DNA from: Bradyrhizobium acaciae | GTDB lineage: Bacteria; Pseudomonadota; Alphaproteobacteria; Rhizobiales; Xanthobacteraceae | DNA: 47,324 nucleotides | Reading direction: 5' to 3' | Assembly: GCF_020889785.1 (NCBI RefSeq) | Contig: NZ_JACMYK010000049.1 | Span: forward strand, 1 to 47,324 | In this document: one piece after another, positions 42,215 to 47,324 of the stretch | Numbering within the stretch: the stretch's first letter is position 1 | Layout of the letters: each line of letters starts with the position of its first letter | Notes under the pieces: model-generated | Seen by the model: only the letters and a program-made list of their open reading frames with translations | Told to the model about the DNA's origin: nothing | The model's database searches: none | Position numbers and translations under genes: made by a program

Positions 42215-43192
42215 CTAAGCCGCACGCATCGATCGCTGTGCGCGATAGGCCTGCGGCGACAGCAGCGTGAGCTTGCGGAAGGCTTTCCGGAAGCTGCTCT
42301 CGTCCTCGTAACCGGTGGCGCGGGCGATCGCCTTGATCGGTTGCGCCGTGGTCTCCAATAGCGTGCGGGCGTGTTCGACGCGGCGGCGCATGATGAAGGC
42401 CTGCGGCGGCTCGTGGGTCAATTCGCGGAAGCGGCGGTTCAGCGTGCGCTCGCTCAGGCCCAGCGCATGCGCGAGGCTGCGCACCGTGATCGGTGCCTTG
42501 CCGGTGCGGCGCACCAGCATGTCCGCCTTGATCAGCAGCGGGTCCTGTCCGAGCATGTAGCCGAGCGGCATGAAGATCGCCTGCGTGCGCTGTGCGGTGT
42601 CGATCACCGCATAGTCGGCGCAGACTTTTGCGACTTCCGGGCCCTCGACAAGCTCGATCAGCCGCAGCAGCAGATCGACCCACGACATCGGACCGGCGGC
42701 GCAGACCAGGCGATCGGCCTGCGTGATGACGGCATCACTGGCGAGATCGATCCTGGGATGGCGGCGTCGCAGTTCGCTCTGCAGCCACCAGGTGATCGTG
42801 GCGCGGCGGCCGTCGAGCAGCCCGGCATTGGCGAGCAGCAGCACGCCGCTGCAGAAGGCGCCGATCAACCGGCCGCCGGCGTGCTGCTGGCGCAGCCAGG
42901 CCCCGACACGGTCGTATTGCGATTGCAGGCGTTCGGCGGTCAGATGGTCGACCAGGCTGCCGGGCACGATGATCGCGTCGCATGCCGTCCGCTTGCCGAA
43001 AGCGCCGTCGACGGCGAGCAGCTTTCCGCCGCCCGCGCGAACCGTCTTGCCGTCGAGCGAGAGCGTTTGCCAGCTGAAGCGCGCCTTGCTGCCGCGCAGC
43101 TGCATCACATGGTTGGCGAGTGTGAGGATGTCGGCGATGCCGGCGACCGCCGATTGCATGCAGCCTTCCAGCGCGACGATCGCAAGTTTCAT
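42215..43192 (-). CDS. GlxA family AraC-type transcriptional regulator with DJ-1/PfpI domain
   Basis: A 325-residue regulator. The N-terminal class I amidotransferase-like domain contains IGAFCSGVLLLANAGLL, with the cysteine of the nucleophile elbow, and DAIIVPG. The C-terminal AraC HTH has LAHALGLSERTLNRRFRELTHEPPQAFIMRRRVEHAR and IARATGYEDESSFRKAFRKLTLLSPQAYR. Family members respond to small nitrogen-containing metabolites. It diverges from a tautomerase gene across 152 bases containing repeated CCGAT-type half-sites, so it probably regulates the tautomerase and itself. Confidence 0.9.
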   Translation of the reverse strand: MKLAIVALEGCMQSAVAGIADILTLANHVMQLRGSKARFSWQTLSLDGKTVRAGGGKLLAVDGAFGKRTACDAIIVPGSLVDHLTAERLQSQYDRVGAWLRQQHAGGRLIGAFCSGVLLLANAGLLDGRRATITWWLQSELRRRHPRIDLASDAVITQADRLVCAAGPMSWVDLLLRLIELVEGPEVAKVCADYAVIDTAQRTQAIFMPLGYMLGQDPLLIKADMLVRRTGKAPITVRSLAHALGLSERTLNRRFRELTHEPPQAFIMRRRVEHARTLLETTAQPIKAIARATGYEDESSFRKAFRKLTLLSPQAYRAQRSMRAA

Positions 43193-43219
43193 GGGACCTC
43201 CGGATTTGCCGTCATCCTA

Positions 43220-43291
43220 CCCGATCTGGGCCATCGGGCCGTGGCAGATATTGCCCGATCTCTGTCCGATCGGCCACTGCCTGATCGGGCC
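43220..43291. promoter_or_regulatory. Cluster of five CCGAT-type sites between glxA-like and tautomerase genes
   Basis: In 72 bases the motif CCCGAT or its complement occurs at 43220, 43233, 43253, 43266 (palindrome CCGATCGG) and 43284. Two of them pair as CCCGAT-N7-ATCGGG (43220-43238), and the outer pair as GCCCGAT/ATCGGGC (43253 and 43284). The spacings are 13, 20, 13 and 18 bases. A GTTGT-C-ACAAC palindrome (43313-43323) lies nearer the tautomerase. This looks like a multi-site operator for the neighbouring regulator. Confidence 0.6.
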
Positions 43292-43344
43292 ATGCCGGTC
43301 CATCTTCGCTGCGTTGTCACAACCTCAGCTAATGGAGAGAGACC

Positions 43345-43608
43345 ATGCCTTACGTCACCATTTCCACGGTCCGCGGCATCTTCGATGTCGCGCAGAAGCG
43401 CGCGATGCTGGAGCGCGTCACCGATCTCATGGTCGAGATCGAGGGCCAGGGTAACCCCGATTTCCGCCGCAACGTCTGGGTCAAGATCGAGGAAGGCGAG
43501 CCGGCGAGCTGGTCGCTCGGCGGCATGATCCCGACGCCGGACATGATCGCGGGCAATTTCGGTGCGCTCGATTCAGGCGGGCGGCGGATCGCCAAGGCCA
43601 AGGTGTAA
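43345..43608 (+). CDS. Tautomerase family protein (4-oxalocrotonate tautomerase-like)
   Basis: An 87-residue protein with proline directly after the initiator Met (MPYVTISTVRGIFD). Pro1 is the catalytic base in this superfamily. The VAQKRAMLERVTDLMVEIEG helix and NVWVKIEEGEPASWSLGG strand fit the 4-OT fold with a C-terminal extension. It would move protons between enol and keto forms in aromatic or small-acid breakdown. GGAGAGA precedes the ATG. It is divergent from the GlxA-type regulator and followed by a terminator-like hairpin, so it is a single-gene unit. Confidence 0.82.
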   Translation: MPYVTISTVRGIFDVAQKRAMLERVTDLMVEIEGQGNPDFRRNVWVKIEEGEPASWSLGGMIPTPDMIAGNFGALDSGGRRIAKAKV

Positions 43609-43623
43609 TCGGCGGACAAGGAC

Positions 43624-43652
43624 AAAGGGCGCCTCCGGTGGAAGCGCCTTTT
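43624..43652 (+). terminator. Terminator after the tautomerase gene
   Basis: A near-complete stem AAAGGGCGCCTCC / GGAAGCGCCTTTT, with a small bulge, ends in four T residues 15 bases after the tautomerase stop. It is closely similar to the hairpin at 44231-44259, so the two are probably copies, and both could work in either direction. Confidence 0.7.
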
Positions 43653-43682
43653 GCACGCATCACGATCTGTTCACGACGGTAG

Positions 43683-44132
43683 CTAAGGACGGCGTATTTC
43701 GAAGTAGGTCTTGCCCCCACGCTGAAAGCCCGCTTCCTCATAGAATCGGAGGGTGGTTTCCCGTTTCGATCCCGTTGCCAGCAGAACCTTGTAGCAATAG
43801 GCCTGCCAGGCAATATCGAGCGCATGAGAAAGAACCCGTCGGCCGAGCCCCTGCCGACGGTAGTCGGCGTGAGTGACTACGTTCTCAATTACCCCATATG
43901 ATCGGCCGCCTCGGGACAGGTTCGGCACGATCGCAAGCGTGCACGAAGAGACGAGCAATTCTGCTGCTTGCGCCACGACCACGGTCATGAAGCTGGATGC
44001 AAGCAACTCCGACCAGACACGTTCGGCAGTAGCTGTGTCCAGTTGGGGATCGTGTGGATGAAGGTGTCGGTAAAGCTTTAGCACCTCGGGTAGTTCGCGT
44101 TCTGCGGCGGATCGGACAGTGATTCCGGTCAT
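43683..44132 (-). CDS. GNAT family N-acetyltransferase
   Basis: A 149-residue single-domain acetyltransferase. The acetyl-CoA site is YRRQGLGRRVLSHAL (the R/Q-x-x-G-x-G/A loop), followed by YKVLLATGSKRETTLRFYEEAGF, the usual last helix and strand. Substrate is unknown. It converges on the tautomerase terminator and its start faces the glnA 3' side. The gap of 150 bases to glnA holds a GGGTGGGT-type inverted repeat fragment (44167-44196) and the glnA terminator. It has no evident partner genes. Confidence 0.87.
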   Translation of the reverse strand: MTGITVRSAAERELPEVLKLYRHLHPHDPQLDTATAERVWSELLASSFMTVVVAQAAELLVSSCTLAIVPNLSRGGRSYGVIENVVTHADYRRQGLGRRVLSHALDIAWQAYCYKVLLATGSKRETTLRFYEEAGFQRGGKTYFEIRRP

Positions 44133-44230
44133 GTGCTGATACCAAAGGTGATGGCTTCGCAGTGGTGGGGTGGGTATCGCTTCGCTCCACCCATCCTACT
44201 GATCGCGCGCAATAGCGATATCGCAAAAAC

Positions 44231-44259
44231 AAAAGGCGCCTCCATCGGAAGCGCCTTTT
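44231..44259 (-). terminator. Intrinsic terminator of glnA
   Basis: The stem AAAAGGCGCCTCC / GGAAGCGCCTTTT (13 pairs, one mismatch) has a three-base loop. On the minus strand it runs into TTTTGTTTTTG, 23 bases after the glnA stop. The symmetric A and T tracts mean it could also stop plus-strand transcripts. Confidence 0.85.
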
Positions 44260-44282
44260 GCATTCGTGAGGTGCCGTAAAGC

Positions 44283-45692
44283 TTACAGCGAGTAGTACAT
44301 CTCGAACTCGACCGGGTGCGGGGTCATTTCGAAACGGGCGACCTCGGTCATCTTCAGCTCGATATAGGCGTCGATGAAGTCGTCGTCGAACACGCCGCCG
44401 TTCTTGAGGAACGCGCGATCCTTGTCGAGGCTCTCGAGCGCTTCACGGAGCGAGCCGCAGACCGTCGGGATCTGCTTCAGCTCTTCCTTCGGCAGATCGT
44501 AGAGGTCCTTGTCCATCGCCGGACCCGGATCGATCTTGTTCTTGATGCCGTCGAGGCCGGCCATCAGCATCGCAGCGAAGCCGAGATAGGGATTGGCCAT
44601 CGGGTCGGGGAAACGCACCTCGACGCGCTTGGCCTTCGGGTTCGCGGTGTAGGGGATGCGGCAGGAGGCCGAGCGGTTGCGCGCGGAGTAGGCGAGCAGC
44701 ACCGGGGCTTCATAGCCCGGGACCAGACGCTTGTAGGAGTTGGTCGACGGGTTGGTGAAGGCGTTGATCGCCTTGGCGTGCTTGATGATGCCGCCGATGT
44801 AGTGCAGGCAGGTCTCCGACAGGTCGGCATACTTGTTGCCGGCGAAGGTCGGCTTGCCGTCCTTCCAGATCGACTGATGCACGTGCATGCCCGAACCGTT
44901 GTCGCCATAGACCGGCTTCGGCATGAAGGTGGCGGTCTTGCCGTAGATGTGCGCGACCTGGTGGATGCAGTACTTGTAGACCTGCATCTGGTCGGCCATC
45001 AGCGTCAGCGTGTCGAACTTCATGCCGAGCTCGTGCTGGGCCGAAGCGACTTCATGGTGGTGCTTTTCGACCTTGACGCCCATCTTGGCCATCGCGCCGA
45101 GCATCTCGGAGCGCATGTCCTGCACCGAGTCCTGCGGCGGCACCGGGAAGTAGCCGGCCTTGGTGCGGATGCGGTGACCGAGGTTGCCACCCTCATATTC
45201 GGTGGCCGAGTTGATCGGCAGCTCGGAGGAGTCGAGACGGAAGCCGGTGTTGTAGGGCTCGGCCGAATAGCGCACGTCGTCGAACACGAAGAACTCGGCC
45301 TCCGGGCCGACGAAGACGGTGTCGCCCACGCCCATCGACTTCACCATGGCCTCGGCCTTCTTGGCGATGCCGCGGGGATCGCGGTTGTAGGGCTCGCCGG
45401 TGGTCGGCTCGAGCACGTCGCAGGTGATGACCATGGTGGTCTCGGCGAAGAACGGGTCGATCGTCGCAGTCACCGGGTCCGGCATCAGGCACATGTCGGA
45501 TTCATTGATCGCCTTCCAGCCGGCGATCGACGAACCGTCGAACATCGTCCCCTCGGCGAAGATCTCGTCGTCGATCATGCTGACGTCGAAGGTGACGTGC
45601 TGCCACTTGCCGCGCGGATCGGTGAAGCGCAGGTCGACGTATTTGACGTCGTTGTCCTTGATCGATTTCAGGACGTCTTTGGCGGTCTTCAT
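44283..45692 (-). CDS. glnA: Glutamine synthetase type I
   Basis: A 469-residue GSI that makes glutamine from glutamate, ammonia and ATP. The FDGSSIAGW, GPEAEFFVFD, NGSGMHVHQSIWKDGKP and FTNPSTNSYKRLVPGYEAPV motifs are intact. The adenylylation tyrosine sits in KDLYDLP near residue 398, so activity should be tuned by GlnE under P-II control. AAGGGG lies five bases before the ATG. It follows glnB by 151 bases on the same strand, the standard alphaproteobacterial glnB-glnA order. A terminator follows. Confidence 0.97.
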   Translation of the reverse strand: MKTAKDVLKSIKDNDVKYVDLRFTDPRGKWQHVTFDVSMIDDEIFAEGTMFDGSSIAGWKAINESDMCLMPDPVTATIDPFFAETTMVITCDVLEPTTGEPYNRDPRGIAKKAEAMVKSMGVGDTVFVGPEAEFFVFDDVRYSAEPYNTGFRLDSSELPINSATEYEGGNLGHRIRTKAGYFPVPPQDSVQDMRSEMLGAMAKMGVKVEKHHHEVASAQHELGMKFDTLTLMADQMQVYKYCIHQVAHIYGKTATFMPKPVYGDNGSGMHVHQSIWKDGKPTFAGNKYADLSETCLHYIGGIIKHAKAINAFTNPSTNSYKRLVPGYEAPVLLAYSARNRSASCRIPYTANPKAKRVEVRFPDPMANPYLGFAAMLMAGLDGIKNKIDPGPAMDKDLYDLPKEELKQIPTVCGSLREALESLDKDRAFLKNGGVFDDDFIDAYIELKMTEVARFEMTPHPVEFEMYYSL

Positions 45693-45784
45693 GAATACCC
45701 CTTATGGATGTGCGGGTCGGTTTCCAGCGGAGAGCGACATTATTCCCGCTTTTGGCGAGTTCGTGTGACTGCACAAACGAAATC

Positions 45785-45806
45785 AGGCTGCCGAAGCAGC
45801 CTTTTT
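45785..45806 (+). other. Hairpin with T-tract between glnB and glnA
   Basis: AGGCTGC-CGAA-GCAGCCT with a UUCG-type loop on the minus strand is flanked on the plus strand by six T residues. As a terminator it would act on plus-strand, antisense transcripts; on the glnBA message it is a stable intercistronic hairpin with no U-run after it. It may stabilise a processed glnB transcript or block antisense reading. Confidence 0.6.
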
Positions 45807-45843
45807 TCTCTTTTGCCGTCAGAAATTCCGGATAGCACCGCCC

Positions 45844-46182
45844 TTAAATAGCGTCCAGCCCGGATTCGCCGGTCCGGATGCGGATCGCTTCCTCGATGTT
45901 GGAGACGAAGATCTTGCCGTCGCCGATCCGCCCGGTCTGGGCCGCGCGGCGGATTGCGTCGATTGCCTTCTCGACCAGGTCGTCGCCGATCACGATCTCG
46001 ATCTTCACCTTGGGCAGGAAGTCGACGATGTATTCCGCGCCGCGATACAGTTCGGCGTGGCCCTTCTGGCGGCCAAATCCCTTGGCCTCGGTGACGGTGA
46101 TACCTTGCAGTCCGACTTCCTGGAGCGCTTCTTTCACCTCGTCGAGCTTGAAGGGCTTGATGATGGCTTCAATCTTCTTCAC
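45844..46182 (-). CDS. glnB: Nitrogen regulatory protein P-II
   Basis: A 112-residue P-II protein, the trimeric 2-oxoglutarate/ATP/ADP sensor that controls GlnE, NtrB and other targets. The KKIEAIIKPFKLDEVKEAL opening, the T-loop tyrosine in HAELYRGAEYIVDFLPK (the uridylylation site) and the TGRIGDGKIFV B-loop are intact. The GTG at 46182 with GGGAGG upstream is the start; the frame runs further to 46200 only by chance. A sigma-54 promoter match lies about 135 bases upstream, and its leader contains two hairpins. It is co-transcribed with glnA. Confidence 0.96.
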   Translation of the reverse strand: MKKIEAIIKPFKLDEVKEALQEVGLQGITVTEAKGFGRQKGHAELYRGAEYIVDFLPKVKIEIVIGDDLVEKAIDAIRRAAQTGRIGDGKIFVSNIEEAIRIRTGESGLDAI

Positions 46183-46258
46183 TGAGCGCCTCCCGGGCAT
46201 TGCAGATTGCAGGGTCGAGTTCGATGCGCGTGGGGCGCAGTCAGGTTGGTGTTAAGCC

Positions 46259-46305
46259 TTCCGGCTTGTGGCCGGAAACACGCGCAATGGTCGCATGAAG
46301 CGACC
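46259..46305 (-). promoter_or_regulatory. Two-hairpin leader of glnB
   Basis: Between the inferred glnB transcription start and its GTG lie two perfect hairpins: GGTCGC-ATGAA-GCGACC (46289-46305) and TTCCGG-CTTGTGG-CCGGAA (46259-46277), 11 bases apart. Neither carries a U-run, so they are not simple terminators. They suggest a structured 5' leader; function unknown. Confidence 0.5.
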
Positions 46306-46326
46306 CTTGTACGCGGCTTCCTCAAA

Positions 46327-46342
46327 AGCAGGGTCTATGCCA
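46327..46342 (-). promoter_or_regulatory. Sigma-54 promoter of glnB
   Basis: On the minus strand TGGCATAGACCCTGCT has GG and GC dinucleotides with exactly the -24/-12 spacing of RpoN promoters and the TGGCA and TGCT context. Transcription would start near 46316. About 60-85 bases further upstream an inverted repeat GGATATC/GATATCC (46398-46427) lies at enhancer distance. From memory, Bradyrhizobium glnB has been reported to have tandem promoters under NtrC control, which agrees. Confidence 0.72.
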
Positions 46343-46537
46343 AGTTGTTAAGGTCCCCGATTTCGGAATGTTATCAGCCTTTTAACAGGCAGTCGGCGGA
46401 TATCGAACCAGATGGGCTATGATATCCAAGCTCAACAAATAGGCAAATAGATCAATCTATATGCAGTCGGTCATGAGAAGCCCCGCGAACGTCACAGGAA
46501 TTGCCTCTCGAAAAGGCGAAGCGATTGAGGATTCGGC

Positions 46538-47324
46538 ATGGACGTTCTGACCACCACCGAGATGGAGCGCGCCGACCGGCTAACCATCGCTGCCGGAACG
46601 CCGGGCTTCGCGCTGATGATGAGCGCCGGCCAGGCCGTCGCCGAAGCCGCGATGGACCTGGTCGAGGAGGGGCCGATCGTCGTGGTCGCCGGCCGGGGCA
46701 ATAATGGCGGCGACGGTTTTGTCGCCGCCGCCGAGCTCGCCGCGCGCGGACGGGAGGTCTCGGTGATCCTGCTCTGCGAGCGCGACAGCCTGCAGGGCGA
46801 CGCGGCGCTGGCGGCGAAGGGCTGGAAGTATCCGGTGCTGCCGTTCAACCCGCAGGCGCTCGGCAGGCCGGCGCTGATCATCGACGCGCTGTTCGGCGCC
46901 GGGCTCAACCGCCCGGTCAAGGGGGACCCGTTGGAGATGATCGCGGCGATCAATGCCAGCGGTACGCCGGTGCTGGCGGTCGATCTGCCGAGCGGCATCA
47001 ACGGCACCACGGGCGCTGTCATGGGGGCGGCGGTGCAGGCAACCGAAACCGTCACCTTCTTCCGCAAGAAACCCGCGCATCTGTTGCTGCCGGGCCGGAT
47101 GTATTGCGGCCGGGTGCGCGTCGCCGATATCGGCATCGAGGCGCAGGTGCTCGACGAGATCAAGCCGCTGACCGCGGAGAATGCGCCGGAAGCCTGGCGC
47201 TGGTCGTTTCCGGTGCCGCGGATCGACGGCCACAAATACGCAAGGGGGCACGCCGTCGTGGTCTCGGGCGATCTCGCCTCGACGGGGGCGGCGCGGCTCG
47301 CGGCGCGTGCGGCGTTGCGCGCGG
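46538..47324 (+). CDS. nnr: Bifunctional NAD(P)H-hydrate repair enzyme, N-terminal part
   Basis: The frame opens at ATG 46538, preceded by GAGG, and runs through the right edge without a stop (262 codons visible). The YjeF N-terminal epimerase domain is clear: AGTPGFALMMSAGQAVAEAA, VVVAGRGNNGGDGFVAAAELA, LIIDALFGAGLNRPV and AVDLPSGINGTTG. After about residue 225 the sequence enters the start of the ADP-dependent dehydratase domain (HKYARGHAVVVSG), so this is the fused form. It repairs hydrated NADH and NADPH. It diverges from glnB; the gene-free space of 355 bases holds the glnB promoter and an AT-rich stretch near 46420-46460. Confidence 0.95.
   Translation, partial: MDVLTTTEMERADRLTIAAGTPGFALMMSAGQAVAEAAMDLVEEGPIVVVAGRGNNGGDGFVAAAELAARGREVSVILLCERDSLQGDAALAAKGWKYPVLPFNPQALGRPALIIDALFGAGLNRPVKGDPLEMIAAINASGTPVLAVDLPSGINGTTGAVMGAAVQATETVTFFRKKPAHLLLPGRMYCGRVRVADIGIEAQVLDEIKPLTAENAPEAWRWSFPVPRIDGHKYARGHAVVVSGDLASTGAARLAARAALRA

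Overview
The window is GC-rich chromosomal DNA from an alphaproteobacterium of the order Hyphomicrobiales (Rhizobiales), most likely Bradyrhizobium or a close relative. This rests on protein style, on the glnB-glnA, nadABC-nrtR, rplM-rpsI and ctaA/DUF2842 arrangements, and on the short inverted intergenic repeats. I found no tRNA, rRNA, CRISPR array, insertion sequence or phage gene. Both edges cut genes.

Layout. (1) 1-2616: the end of a saccharopine-dehydrogenase-like gene, then an FAD monooxygenase divergent from a MarR regulator, with two abutting palindromes between them. (2) 2588-14956: an exopolysaccharide region encoding an O-antigen-ligase/polymerase-like protein, a GumD/WcaJ-like sugar-phosphate transferase, a GT4 glycosyltransferase, a Wza-like lipoprotein, a Wzc/GumC-like co-polymerase with a degenerate P-loop, a FemAB/CelD-like acyltransferase and a polysaccharide-deacetylase-like protein without its metal ligands. 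An MFS transporter/LysR pair interrupts it. (3) 15008-21224: DUF2842, heme A synthase, nadA-nadB-nadC with ATGA overlaps, an NrtR-type Nudix repressor with candidate operators over the nadA ribosome binding site, and a small secreted protein. (4) 21380-25918: metY, a CoA-binding protein, a crotonase-fold protein without catalytic glutamates, a hotdog thioesterase, and rplM-rpsI with a strong promoter and a terminator-like leader hairpin. (5) 26167-29880: a diguanylate cyclase, a small membrane protein, an AI-2E-family permease and a PuuD-like amidotransferase.

(6) 30105-36475 is the most system-like accessory block. An aldo/keto reductase diverges from a compact set of ABC permease, binding protein and ATPase followed by two bacterial-luciferase-type flavin monooxygenases. 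This looks like uptake and oxidative cleavage of an organosulfur or related small molecule; the substrate is unknown. (7) 36801-44132: a hybrid histidine kinase, two binding proteins without adjacent permeases, a GlxA-type AraC regulator divergent from a tautomerase with a cluster of CCGAT-type sites between them, and a GNAT acetyltransferase. (8) 44283-47324: glnB-glnA on the minus strand with a good sigma-54 promoter and a structured leader, and the start of nnr (NAD(P)H-hydrate repair).

Working together: regions 3 and 8 link NAD synthesis, its regulation and NAD(P)H repair with nitrogen signalling. Region 2 is a Wzy-type polymer export line with several enzymes that look catalytically retired. 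Region 6 is a self-contained scavenging operon. All functional calls come from reading motifs; no database search was possible.
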